From NCBI RefSeq assembly GCF_029407905.1, contig NC_073646.1, forward strand, positions 10,000,001 through 10,064,000: a stretch of DNA of 64,000 bases, written 5' to 3'. A program made the position numbers and the translations under genes. The number at the start of each line of letters is the position of its first letter. Position 1 is the first letter of the stretch. Shown here in pieces: positions 20,693 to 30,767 of the stretch. The stretch comes from Bubalus kerabau. Its lineage: Eukaryota; Chordata; Mammalia; Artiodactyla; Bovidae. A model generated the notes under the pieces. It was not told where the DNA came from and did no database searches. It saw only the letters and a program-made list of their open reading frames with translations.

Positions 20693-21281
20693 AAACTGCA
20701 GATGGTGACTGCAGCCATGAAATTAAAAGACACTTACTCCTTGGAAGGAAAGTTATGACCAACCTAAATAGCATATTCAAAAGCAGAGACATTACTTTGC
20801 CAACAAAGTTTCGTCTAGTCAAGGCTATGGTTTTTCCTGTGGTCATGTATGGATGTGAGAGTTGGACTGTGAAGAAGGCTGAGCGCCGAAGAATTGATGC
20901 TTTTGAACTGTGGTGTTGGAGAAGACTCTTGAGAGGCCCTTGGACTGCAAGGAGATCTAACCAGTCCATTCTGAAGGAGATCAGCCCTGGGATTTCTTTG
21001 GAAGGAATGATGCTAAAACTCAAACTCCAGTACTTTGGCTACCTCATGCGAAGAGTTGACTCATTGGAAAAGACTCTGATGCTGGGAGGGATTGGGGTCA
21101 GGAGGAGAAGGGGACGACAGAGGATGAGATGGCTGGATGGCATCACCGACTCGATGGACATGAGTCTGGGTGAACTCCGGGAGTTGGTGATGGACAGGGA
21201 GGCCTGGCGTGCTGCGATTCATGGGGTCGCAAAGAGTCGGACACGACCGAGCGACTGAACTGAACTGAACTGACTAAAACT
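20693..21281 (+). pseudogene. BovB LINE 3' end; ORF2 C-terminal remnant
   Basis: A 589-bp 5'-truncated BovB. The frame 20755-21258 is open for 167 codons to the normal ORF2 end: MTNLNSIFKSRDITLPTKF, VVMYGCESWTVKKAERRRID, KLKLQYFGYLMRRVDSLEKT, ending HGVAKSRTRPSD, followed by (ACTGA)n. It lacks the endonuclease and RT domains, so it is dead. The low divergence from the BovB pattern suggests a fairly recent copy. Confidence 0.95.
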
Positions 21282-21695
21282 TAAAAAAAAAAATTCCTTT
21301 GTGCTTAGTCTAGGGTCACTTGCTTCCAGGGCGCTGCATGCAGAGGCCTCACACCAGGCACCTCAGACCAGAGTTCCTCATGGAAAATGGCTGCCCCGCC
21401 CCTCAGTCCAGTGGGGCGTGTGAAGCAGCACTGCATGGGGCACCGTGGTTCACAGTGGCCCCCAGGAGGGTGTGCACACAGCACTGGTACCTGGAGCCGT
21501 GCGCCTGCGCCAACCCAGGAGCGCCCACCCCAACCCCGCCCCCTCCCAGGGAACAGAACCCTGGAAAGCAGCCCCGCCCACAGCCTTAGGGGAGAGCTTG
21601 GACTCTAGAATTCTTGTCTCTCCATTATTTGCTCCAAAACTTTCCTCTGCTTCTGAACTGAACTTGGTCTCATTCTATTGGCTGGAGGGACACTG
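21282..21695. other. GC- and CpG-enriched patch
   Basis: 21320-21590 is much richer in G/C than its surroundings and carries CpGs in gtgcgcctgcgcc, gagcgcccacc and ccccgcccac. Several overlapping plus frames are open because of base composition, not evident coding. It could be the U3 start of the LTR that follows, a decayed CpG island or unknown repeat. Confidence 0.35.
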
Positions 21696-22212
21696 GACAG
21701 AACACTTGTGGGGGACCAATTCAGGAGGGTTGGTAACAGTCAGGTCATCCGTCTGACAGATCCTTGCCCTCCCCTAAAGGAAAGTGACTTTGTGAGAATC
21801 AACCATTCTAAAACCATTATATTTTTGCCTCGTATAACGTCCTTGTTCCTGCTCCCTTCTGTCTATAATAGTATCTCATTTTCTACAGCTCTTGGGAGCT
21901 CCTTAAGTAAGTGTTAGTCGCTCAGTCGTGCCCAACTTTTTGCGACCCCAGGGACTGCAGCCCACCAGGTTCCTCTGTCCATGAGATTTTCCAGGCAAGG
22001 ATACTGGAGTGGGTTGCCATTTCCTTCTCCAGGGGATCTTCCCAATCCAGGGATCGAACCTGGGTCTCCTGCATTGCAGGCAGATTCTTTACCGACTGAG
22101 CTACAAGGGGAGCTCCTTTCTACCTGCTAAACTGGATGCTACCTGATTCTAACTGGGTTTTGTTCAAATTAACTCTTTAAAATTTTAATATGCCCTGGAT
22201 TATCTTTCAACA
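21696..22212 (+). mobile_element. ERV LTR (class unassigned), interrupted
   Basis: U3 with ttcaggagggttggtaacag, a TATA-like ttctgtctataatag near 21868, then ttttctacagctcttgggag and, after the SINE, ctttctacctgctaaactgg and ttcaaattaactctttaaaa, ending tatctttcaaca at 22212. The canonical AATAAA has decayed to aattaa. The 5' edge is approximate. Confidence 0.6.
21905..22107 (-). mobile_element. Bov-tA SINE in LTR
   Basis: Minus-strand: gttagtcgctcagtcgtgcc to ctttaccgactgagctacaa. An 11-bp perfect TSD gggagctcctt at 21894-21904 and 22108-22118. It inserted between R and U5 of the LTR. Confidence 0.95.
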
Positions 22213-22347
22213 TTGTCCTCAAAATTTAGAGCCCTGAACAACTGATAAAGACTCTTAAAAAAAAAAAAATATATTGACGTAGACCTGATTTACAATGTTG
22301 TGTCAATTTCTCCTGTACAACAAAGTGATTAAGTTATACGTATATAT

Positions 22348-22925
22348 ATGGAAATCAATCCTGAATATTCATTGGAAGGACTGATGCTGAAGCTGAAGCT
22401 CCAATACTTCGGCCACCTGATGCGAAGAGCTGACTCACTGGAAAAGACCCTGATGCTGGAAAAGATTGAGAGCAAAAGGAGAAGAGAGTGGCAGAGGATG
22501 AGATGGTTGGATAGCATCACCAACTCAATGTATGTGAATTTGAGCAAACTCCAGGAGATAGTTGGAGAAGGCAATGGCACCCCACTCCAGTACTCATGCC
22601 TGGAAAATCCCATGGATGGAGGAGCCTGGAAGGCTGCAGTCCATGGGGTCGCTGAGGGTCGGACATGACTGAGCGACTTCACTTTCACTTTTCACTTTCA
22701 TGCATTGGAGAAGGAAATGGCAACCCACTCCAGTGTTCTTGCCTGGAGAATCCCAGGGATGGGGGAGCCTGGTGGGCTGCCATCTATGGGGTCACACAGA
22801 GTCAGACACGACTGAAGTGACTTAGCAGTAGCAGCAGCCAGGAGATAGAGGAGGACAGAGGAGCCTGGCATGCTGCAGTCCATGGCATCGCAAAGAGTCA
22901 GACACAACTTAGTGACTGAACACAG
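22348..22925 (+). mobile_element. BovA element, split by BOV-A2
   Basis: Plus-strand BovB-tail element: cctgaatattcattggaagg, tacttcggccacctgatgcg, then after BOV-A2 gaggaggacagaggagcctg to acacaacttagtgactgaac. Confidence 0.9.
22562..22837 (+). mobile_element. BOV-A2 SINE
   Basis: Two BovA units joined by ttcacttttcactttcatgc, with a cttagcagtagcagcagc tail. Perfect 11-bp TSD ccaggagatag at 22551-22561 and 22838-22848. Third level of nesting: L1, then BovA, then BOV-A2. Confidence 0.95.
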
Positions 22926-23024
22926 TACACATGTTCTTTTTCATAGTCTTTTCCATTATGGTTTATCATGGGACATTGAATACAGTTCCCTGTGCTATAC
23001 AGTAGGTTCTTAATGTTTATCAAA

Positions 23025-23506
23025 GACTCTCTTCTTGACCAAACTTTTTCAAACTTCTTCTTGACCAAACTTGACCAAACTCAGGCTCCTCTGAGTCCTC
23101 TTCTCAATGAGGCCTCAATCTTTGCACTTTCATGTTCATTGTATTGCCTGGTTTTAGCAAAATTCTGTCAAGTAGATTTAGCCAGAATCTCCATCCTCAA
23201 CATCTGATCAAATTCCTCATCTGCCACCAGCCCCCAGGTACTATCTGATCACCTGGTGCCACTGGCAGCAAGATTCCTGTTACATCAGTTGAGCAAGAAT
23301 TATCCTACCCTCTTAGTAATTTTCCATCCACTGACCACCCTCCTCCTTAGCTCCTTGGCTATAAATTCCCACTTTTTTGTGAGGTATTTGGAGTTGATCC
23401 CTGTCTCTCTCCTTTACTGCAAATTCCATTGCAGTAGTCCCTTGAATAAAGTCTTTGTTATTCTTCCTCAGTAAGTGTCAAAACAATTTTTTTTCTTTGA
23501 TACCAT
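23025..23506 (+). mobile_element. ERV LTR, family not named
   Basis: Long C/T-rich U3 with tandem cttcttgaccaaact copies at 23031-23078, a cttggctataaattccc TATA region near 23356, cttgaataaagtctttgtta at 23442 and a U5 ending in a ctttgatacca-like terminus. Probably ERVL- or ERV1-like. No internal region. Confidence 0.65.
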
Positions 23507-23756
23507 AGAGCAGATTCCCCTGGGGTGATTTATGTGACCACATGTGGCCAAGTGACAGTCCTTTGCAAGGCGGTGTACTGTGGGAGAGCAGATCTCTGAA
23601 AGGACTGGGATGTACCGACTCAAACCAAAGTAGGGAGGCCAAAAATGCCAACAAGCTTATAATGGCAGGTGTAAAACTATGGTTTGCGAGCAAATCTGAA
23701 GAGGGTATCTTCCTCGTCTTTTCCATTTTCTGATTTGAACAAGGTCAGGCTCATTG
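23507..23756. other. no gene seen
   Basis: Unassigned sequence between an LTR and a Bov-tA. Confidence 0.5.
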
Positions 23757-23986
23757 GAGGTTTCCCCAGTGGCTTAGTGGTAAAGAATCAGCCCGCAATG
23801 CAGGAGGTGCAGGAGATGCAGGTTCAGTCCCTAGGTCGGAAGATCCCCTGGAGGAGGGCATGACAACCCACTTCATATTCTTGCCTGGAGAATTCCATGG
23901 ACAGAGGAGCCTGGCAGGCTACAGTCCATGGGGTCACAAAGAGTTGGACATGACTGAAGCAACTTAGCACACACACATGCATGCAA
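23757..23986 (+). mobile_element. Bov-tA SINE
   Basis: gtttccccagtggcttagtg, gaagatcccctggaggaggg, gagaattccatggacagagg, tggacatgactgaagcaact. A small internal duplication (gcaggaggtgcaggagatgc) is in the tRNA-derived part. Confidence 0.93.
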
Positions 23987-24901
23987 ACTCATGAGTAATT
24001 AGTCATCATATCTAATAAATACCTCTCTCTGCCTGGAATTTGTAATTCAATTATCCTATCGATGTGCAGACATGTTGAGCCATCTCTGACCTGTTAGCGC
24101 TCAGAAAGTAAATATAAAGCCAAGTGGATTGTCAGGCTGTGTCCCCAGCCTTGGATGAGTCTAATGAGTATGAAGATGTCATGGAAGAATCAATCAATCT
24201 TTCCCAATCAATCTCTCCTTCTTCTGATAGGAACAACCTGATTTTCCCTTTCTGTGTTCCCAAGATGGGGTATAAGACCCAGCATTAGTCCCAGGACTGG
24301 AAATATTTGGGAAATTATTGGGAAATATGTAGTGTTCCCTGGGTTTGTTAGCCTGGAAGGGAAAGATTTTGGCTAATAGTTCTTTATTTCACACTTAAGC
24401 ACCTAGATCCAGCCACGCCTGAACCTCTCTAAACCTTTCAGTTAGGTCATTCAATGCTATTTCTGTATGTGTGTTTTTGTTTATCACTTGGACAAAAACA
24501 AAAACAAAGTCTAATATAAAGGTGTTCTACCATGTCTAATCATATACTGATACCAATGATTTTTGGTTTGACAGTGAAGGTGTTTTGTTTTGTTTTGTTA
24601 ACTAACCACATAATGTAACATATATACAGAATAAGAAGAAAACCACGAGACACCAAAATGATAAAGACAGCCATATTTGTATTCCAGTACACACTTTCTC
24701 TGTTCCATCTCTCTCTACTTCCCAGCTCCACTTTTATAGTCACCCAACATTATCAGGCTGCTGGGTTATGTGCCATTCACAACTCTGAAGCATGGGACTA
24801 CACCATCTATCTTGAACAAATTAACAAAACTAAATAACTAAGGATGCAGGATTTGAATGTATTTTTGTCACTGACGTGGTCTGTATTTCAAGAGGCACCT
24901 T
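23987..24901. other. no gene seen
   Basis: About 900 bp, largely unassigned. It holds short simple runs (aaaaacaaaaacaaag at 24496, ttttgttttgttttgtt at 24581) and tcaatcaatctttcccaatc at 24189. Confidence 0.45.
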
Positions 24902-25395
24902 GGGGCTTCCCTTGTGGCTCAGTGGGAAAGAGTCTGCCTGCCAATGCAGGAGACACGGGTTTGACCCGTGACCCGGGAAGATCCCACATGCCTTGGAGCA
25001 ACTAAGCCCGTGCGCCACAACTATTGAGCCTGTGCTCTAGAGTCTTTGAGCCACAACTACTGAGCCCACGTGCTACAGCTCCTCAAGGCTGAGCACTCTA
25101 GAGCCTGTGCTCTGCAATGAGAGAAGCCACCACAATGAGAAGCCCACCCACTGCACCTAGAGAGTAGCCCCCACTTGCTGCAACTAGAGAAAAGCCTGTG
25201 TGCCAGCACAGACCCAGCATGTGCTTGCAGGGGCTACTCTCTAGGTGCACTGAGAGGGCTTCTCATTGGGGTGGCTTCTCTCGTTGTGGGGCATGGGCTC
25301 TTAAGTGCTCAAAGAAAAGCCTGTGCACCAATGAAGAGCCAGCACAGCCAAAAGATAAACAAACAAATAAAAATCCCTAAAATAAAAAAGAGGAA
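24902..25395 (+). mobile_element. CHRL-type SINE with inverted duplication
   Basis: Plus-strand CHR element (ggcttcccttgtggctcagt, ggaagatcccacatgccttg, repeated aactactgagcc blocks, terminal aaacaaacaaataaaaatcc). Inside it, 25230-25286 is the reverse complement of 25115-25171, and aaaagcctgtg appears on both sides (about 25191 and 25315). The result is a ~57-bp arm palindrome with a ~58-base spacer. Confidence 0.85.
25115..25286. repeat. inverted repeat, ~57-bp arms
   Basis: Arms at 25115-25171 and 25230-25286 match in reverse complement at about 90 percent (caatgagagaagccac against its complement at the far end; mismatches cluster in the centre). A transcript could fold into a long hairpin. 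Confidence 0.85.
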
Positions 25396-25464
25396 CCTTG
25401 AAGAAGGTAATGCAAAACCCAAGAGAATGAACTAACAGTGATGCAATTTCAGGGATTCACCTAA

Positions 25465-25837
25465 TGCAAAGGACTAAACGTTTATGTCCCCCCAAAATTC
25501 GTATGTTGAGAACCTAACCCCCAGTGTGATAGTATCAGGAGATGAGACCTTTGGGAGGTGATTAGGTCATGAGGGTGGGGCCCTCATTAGTGGAATTTGC
25601 GTCCTCATAACAGACATCCCACAAAGCTCCCTTTCCCTTTTGCATCTTGTGAGGACATAGCAAGTATTCACCATCTATGAGCCAGGAAGCAGGCTATCCC
25701 TCACCAGACACCAAATCTGCTGGTGGCACCTTAATTTTGGACTCCCCAGCCTCCAAAACTGTGAGAAAGAAACGTTTGTTGTTTAAGCCACCCAGGCTAT
25801 GGTATTTTTGTTACAGCAGCCCAAACAGACTAAGACA
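25465..25837 (+). mobile_element. MLT1 solo LTR
   Basis: Complete: tgcaaaggactaaacgttta start, gttgagaacctaaccccc, gggaggtgattaggtcatga, ccttttgcatcttgtgagga, tggcaccttaattttggact, gttgtttaagccacccaggc, ending ccaaacagactaagaca. Flanked by cctaa (25460-25464) and tctaa (25838-25842), the 5-bp TSD expected for ERVL-MaLR, one mismatch. Confidence 0.93.
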
Positions 25838-25842
25838 TCTAA

Positions 25843-26159
25843 TATAGAATCATGGAGCATCTACCATGTGCCAGACAAGATGCTAGGAATACAAAAATAC
25901 ACACATGTTCTCTTCTCTCAAAGAATTTACAACTTCAGGAACAGATAAGGAAGGAAGCTGTTGCAGAGCAGAAAGATAAGTATTTAAGATGATGCTGTGA
26001 AACACTGCTTGGACACCTAACCTCTGGGGAGGGAGAAAGTCGCCAGGAGGGGCTTCCTCTGGGCCCAGAACATTGTTACCAGCCCAAGCACAGTGTCTAT
26101 CATACAGCGATTCCCTAGGAATATTTCCTCTGCAGTGAGCAAGCTGAGATGAGACCTGG
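25843..26159. mobile_element. L2/MIR3-like fragment and unassigned sequence
   Basis: gagcatctaccatgtgccag, gatgctaggaatacaaaaat and ctctcaaagaatttacaact suggest a MIR3/L2 block to about 25960. The rest is unassigned. Confidence 0.5.
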
Positions 26160-26295
26160 GCTTTTTTTTCCTTTTTTAACTTTTTGTCCATGCCATATAG
26201 CATCTGAGATCTTTGTTCCATGACCAGGGATTGAACCCATTCCCCCTGCATTGGAGGCATGGAGTCTTAGTCACTGGACTGCCAAGGAAGTCCCT
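26160..26295 (-). mobile_element. CHR-2 type SINE
   Basis: Minus-strand: T-rich end, ctttttgtccatgccatata, tgaccagggattgaaccca, tagtcactggactgccaagg. A short (CTGT)n run follows at 26296-26315. Confidence 0.88.
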
Positions 26296-26404
26296 GTCTG
26301 TCTGTCTCTGTCTGTGTGCATATGTGTTCACCGTTCATGGCCCAGTCAGGGCAGAATTCCCCATTAGGCACAGTAGGCACAGTACCTAGGGCCCATGACA
26401 CTTC

Positions 26405-26525
26405 ATCTTTTCTTTTTGGCTGCTTTGTGTGACTTGTGGAATTTTAGTTCCCCAACCAGGGATCAGGGATTGAACCACATCAGTGAAAAAGCCCAATCCT
26501 AACCACTGGAATGCCAGGGAATTCC
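26405..26525 (-). mobile_element. CHR-2 type SINE
   Basis: Minus-strand: ttggctgctttgtgtgactt, tagttccccaaccagggatc (with a duplicated gggatca), taaccactggaatgccaggg. Confidence 0.85.
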
Positions 26526-26649
26526 TAAGTATTAGTTTTTAATTTTACTTTATAATCAGAAGAAACAGAAGAATATGATAATAATGATTCCATCCCAGGT
26601 TTTATTCACCTTTATACCAATACGGCTACAAAATTTGATTTTTCAATAT

Positions 26650-26809
26650 GTATTTTTAAAATTTTATTTGGCTGTACCAGGTCTTAGTTACATCATGCAA
26701 ACTCTTAGTTGTGGCATGTGGGATCTAGTTCTTGGAGATCAGGGATGGAACCCAGGCTCCCTGCATTGGGGGTATGGAATCTTAGCCACCAGACCACAAG
26801 AGAAGTCCC
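26650..26809 (-). mobile_element. CHR-type SINE
   Basis: Minus-strand: gtatttttaaaattttattt, gcatgtgggatctagttctt, gatcagggatggaacccagg, tagccaccagaccacaagag. Third parallel copy in 650 bp. Confidence 0.85.
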
Positions 26810-27909
26810 CAAAACACGATTTATATATATATATTTTTTTTCTTTTTTTGAGGAAGAGGTCCATGATGGCAAAAGTGCCTAGAACCTATAAAGTCATAAG
26901 GTGACCATGGCCCCAGACTCTAGAACAGCACACAAGGTGGTAAAACTCAGTAAACTGCTGAATGAAGGAGTGACCTGTAAGTGGTACTGTTTGGAAAGCA
27001 GGCCAAGTGTTGGATGGACAAGAACTAGTGGGTGGCCTTGACTGCTGGTTAAAGAGCTTGGACACGATCCTAAGGGAAATAGGGAGTCCTGAGAGGGGAG
27101 TGCCAGTCAGGCAGGAGCTTGGAAAGCCTCCTCTGGCTGTCCTGGGGAGAGGTAGAGACTGGAGGCAGGGCCAGCACTTCAGTGGAAGCAAGGAGGACAC
27201 TCAAGGAGCAGGGGGCTCTTCTAGCTGAGGATCACATCACTCCTGGCCAGCATCTCCCAATTTGGACAATCTGGGGTAACAAGTTCCCATGGCATTAGGT
27301 AACTTCCTCTTTACTCATCTCCCAGTGATGCTCATTACATCATGAGGAAAGCCTGTTTGGTGAAAGTCTATCTTCAAATCCTCTCTAACCCTGGCTCACA
27401 TCCCTTTGTAACAGTAGGAACAGGACCAGGGGCAACTGCATCTGGTTGCTGTTTGACAATGCTATTTCTGTTTTCATTATAATTACTTGCCAACTTGTCT
27501 TCCATGTATAGCAAGCAATCCTGGATTTTCCATTTATCATAGTGAAATCAAGTTTCTTGCTAAAAGAATTATCTGAGTAAATAAAAGGGCAAGTCAATTA
27601 AAAATAACATTATGAAAGCAATTATGGAGGCTGCAGACAGATATGACTAAAATAAACATCAAAGTGGTACTCAGATGTCTGTAGTTTGGAGAACATTTTT
27701 CTATGCAGAAGGTGAAACCTGACATATTGTCCCACATTGTCTCCTGTTCTCTGCCTCACCAGTTGTTCCAGAAATGCTTCTTCTGCAGACAGAAACTTGC
27801 AGGCCTCGGAGCATAAATCAGGCACCCCCAGGGAAGTGCCTGGGCACTGACTAAAGATTCCAAGAAGAGAAGATTTGCTCACTTATTTCCACCTCTTCTC
27901 TCCTCTCTC
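26810..27909. other. no gene; ancient L2-like piece at 27040-27180
   Basis: A (TA)n/T-rich spacer at 26820-26850 is followed by sequence that includes gagcttggacacgatcctaa and ctcctctggctgtcctgggg, which resemble an L2-type ancient repeat. The remainder (27190-27909) is unassigned. Confidence 0.45.
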
Positions 27910-28105
27910 AAGAGTCCCCAGCCTTTCTGGAACCAGGACTGGTTTCATGGAAGACAACTTTTCCATGGATCAGGGCTGGAGGAGGAATGGTTTCGGGATG
28001 ATTCAAACACATTTCATTTATTGTGCACTTTATTTCTATTATTATTATATCAGCTCTGCTCAGATCATCAAGCATTAGATCCTGGAGGTTGGGGACCCCT
28101 GCTCT
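27910..28105 (+). mobile_element. hAT-type DNA transposon fragment
   Basis: Termini gtccccagcctttctggaac and ggaggttggggacccctgct are inverted to one another, with ggaagacaacttttccatgg, tttcgggatgattcaaacac and tcatttattgtgcactttat inside. It is a mammalian non-autonomous hAT-like element with a large central deletion near tattattattatatcagc. Confidence 0.8.
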
Positions 28106-28119
28106 AGATGACAGCAGGC

Positions 28120-28735
28120 ATCCGAGACAAGACCAGTGTCGAGAACTGCAAAGTGCTGGAGATTTTAGCCCTCCTGCATGCTAACAAGTTAGCCAACCAC
28201 TGTTTTATGAACATCAGTAAAAGACATGAGACTCCTGCTTTGGGGGAAAAAAACGAGGGGGGCAGTTTATTCCTCACAGCAGTAGCCAGAGTATTAACAT
28301 TTTTGGTGCTGGTTCCCCCAACCCAAATTCTAACAGGGTATCATAAAGAGGGTAAATAATAGTTGTACACACGGTGGGTTACAATAGGTGAGGACCCCTG
28401 ACCTTAGAGAACCTGGACTTTTATAACAGGCCATAAGCAAAGCAACCTTTTGCTCCAGAGAGAGGCATTATCTTAATTATGCCAGACAGTAAGCATGCCT
28501 GGCCTTTGATCTGAGGGGACACACCATCTCTATCTTTATTACACAAACATGTTTGAAAAGTCCAGAGCAAGAGATAATTAGTGCCTGTTCAAAAGGAGAA
28601 TAGTCTCCCAACAAGAGTACAGCCTCCCAATAGCCAGCAGCCCATACTTCCATCAGAGCCTTAACTATCCTCCAAGGCCAACCCCATGTAGGCATATTGG
28701 AGTTTGTTGACAGACACTCATTGTTAACATTTATC
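28120..28735 (-). mobile_element. possible ERV LTR
   Basis: cgaggggggcagtttattcc and ctcacagcagtagccagagt look like an inverted R/U5 (a TTTATT cluster opposing the poly-A signal), and the block ends cattgttaaca. Edges are tentative and the family is unknown. Confidence 0.45.
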
Positions 28736-28744
28736 AAAAACTTC

Positions 28745-28886
28745 TCAGGCCCTTCAGGTATGTTGTCTTATTGCAACAGCTCCTTGAGTTGGCTATTATT
28801 CCCATATTATAGCCAAAGAAGCTAAGGCAAATAAGGTGTCCAAGATCACTCAGTTAGAAGTGGTAGGGTGAGATTTGAACCCAGGC
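28745..28886 (-). mobile_element. MIR SINE
   Basis: ttattcccatattatagcca, aagaagctaaggcaaataag, gtccaagatcactcagttag and gatttgaacccaggc in inverted MIR order. Confidence 0.85.
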
Positions 28887-28899
28887 TGGTCTGACTTTA

Positions 28900-29089
28900 C
28901 CTGATGGCCCAGAAAGTAAAGAAGCTGCCTGCAATGCAGGAGACCCAGGTTCAGGAAGATACCCTAGAGAAAGAAATGACAATCCATTTAGTATTCTTGC
29001 CTGGGAAATCTCATGGACAGAGGAGCCTGGTGGGCTACTATCCATGGGGGTCACAAAGACTCAGATGCAACTAACACTTTCACTTTTCT
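28900..29089 (+). mobile_element. Bov-tA SINE
   Basis: Plus-strand: cctgatggcccagaaagtaa, aatgcaggagacccaggttc, agaggagcctggtgggctac. Perfect 13-bp TSD tggtctgacttta at 28887-28899 and 29090-29102. Inserted at the end of a MIR. Confidence 0.95.
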
Positions 29090-29102
29090 TGGTCTGACTT
29101 TA

Positions 29103-29599
29103 GACTACTGGTATCTCTCCTATGCAAACCAAATAAAGTTGGATGGCCAAGAATATTTGTGCTTGCTTTTCACCCACCACACTCTCCTATACTGCATTTT
29201 TCAAAGGCAAAACTAGTACAGAGAAAGGCTTTACTGCATTCCAGATGAACCCTGGTTCAGCCCCAGTGGTGGTCCAGTGGTCTATCTTATCTCGTGGATT
29301 CTGGATCCTTGAAAGTCAAGATTCCAGCAGAGTTGTGGCCTCTGTTACCACCCCTGGAGCCAGAGATGGTTTTTCTTTGGCTCAAGATGAAGGAAAAGAC
29401 CTGGGAGAGAGCTGGGCATGAGGGTCTAAACTGGGGGCAGGCAGAGAAACCGGGATGCACAGTTACCTAGCGTTGGAATGAATAAACGAGGCTGAGTCAA
29501 TGAGTCATAAACAAAAATGCTTAAATGAAGGAAGAAGGAATAAGATTAATGATGACAGACTGTCACTCAATCACTGTAACACTAATTATGATCCTTTGT
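29103..29599. other. no gene seen
   Basis: Unassigned. The frame at 29143-29421 (92 codons) has no domain and starts in the SINE flank. Confidence 0.45.
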
Positions 29600-29765
29600 T
29601 AACCTAATATTCATTTTCTTTCCTGGCAATATCAGCTCTACTTCACAGATGAAGAAATTGCTGCCCTGAAATAGAGCCTGAGATGACACAGAAGGCTGGC
29701 AATGAAACAACTAGTAGAATCTAGGTCTCCCATCCCTACTTCAAGCTGTTTCCAACAGGCTGCAC
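29600..29765 (-). mobile_element. MIR fragment
   Basis: ctctacttcacagatgaaga, gagcctgagatgacacagaa and gaatctaggtctccc resemble an inverted MIR. Confidence 0.55.
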
Positions 29766-30189
29766 TGCCTGCCAGAGCCTGAATACAAACCACTGACGGC
29801 AAGAAGCATGACTACAAATTAACGGCAACAGGTTATGTGGGATACACCTCCATCATTTCACCTCTCAAGTGTTTGGGTCTGGCTCAGCCCTGTGCTGGCA
29901 TCTCCAGTCAGTGGTTGTTTATCCCCAGGACTTGCCAGCACCTTAAATACCATCTTCCACTAAAGACAAGAAAGGATGTTGAGCGTGGGGAGAGTCAACT
30001 CCGGAGCTGACCAGGAAAAGCCCAGCAAAAAAAGGTAAGGCTGTAATGATATTTAAGTCATTGCCTTCTCCTTGATAAGAGGTTCCGGAGATGTGGTCAT
30101 CCTCCTCTCCCTGGTACCAGGGGGAGACACCCTTACAAAAGGAGCTTTTTCCTTTGCAAATGTAAACATTTGTTGTTCTTCTTCTTTAG
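29766..30189. other. no gene seen
   Basis: Unassigned. 30090-30170 (ccctggtaccagggggagac) could be part of an LTR but has no defined ends. Confidence 0.4.
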
Positions 30190-30408
30190 TCGCTAGTGAA
30201 GTCGCTCAGTTGTGTCCGACTCTTTGCGACCCTATGGACTGTAGCCTACCAGGCTCTGAGGAGCCTCTTGGTCCATGGAATTTCCCAGGCAAGAGTACTG
30301 GAGTGGGTTGCCATTTCCTTCTCCAGGGATCTACCCAACCCAGGGATCAAACCCGGGCCTCCTGCACTGGGAGTGCACAATCTTAGCCTCTGGGCCACCA
30401 GGAAAGTC
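30190..30408 (-). mobile_element. Bov-tA SINE
   Basis: Minus-strand: gtcgctcagttgtgtccgac, ggcaagagtactggagtggg, ttagcctctgggccaccagg. Carries a small insertion in the ccaggctctgaggagcctct segment. Confidence 0.92.
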
Positions 30409-30767
30409 CTAAGTTATTGTTTTCTACTTTACCTAAAGCTCCATCTCTGAGATTCCATTCACTACTGGTGCACAGAGGCTGAGCCTTTGGCATCAGAATC
30501 CCCAGTTATCCCTATCCTGGGACTTTCCACGGATCTTTTTTCCCTGATGATCCCAAGTGTGATCAGGACCAAGATGTTGAGGTATTTCACCAGTGATGAT
30601 GAAAAATGAATTATTAATCAATCAAGAAAGAAACAGCAATTTTTATTAGAGCCAATCTGAGGGTTATATCTTGAGAGACAGTCTTTCAGAAAGTTCTGAG
30701 GACTGTTCTGCCCGTTAGCAGTCAAATAACAACTATATACATCTTTGAAATAAAGGGTTGTTGTAAA

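Larger units (their letters stand above)
22255..23022 (-). mobile_element. L1 LINE 3' end, interrupted
   Basis: Inverted bovine-type L1 3' end: a run of A at 22258-22269, then ctgatttacaatgttgtgtc and cctgtacaacaaagtgatta. It resumes at 22927 with tacacatgttctttttcata, ttccattatggtttatcatg and ctgtgctatacagtaggttc. The BovA/BOV-A2 pair interrupts it. Confidence 0.88.

Noticed and set aside
29255..29340. tRNA-like sequence (gtggtccagtggtc, then gatcc and caagattcc)
   Set aside because: No cloverleaf can be drawn by eye, the B-box is poor and there is no TSD.
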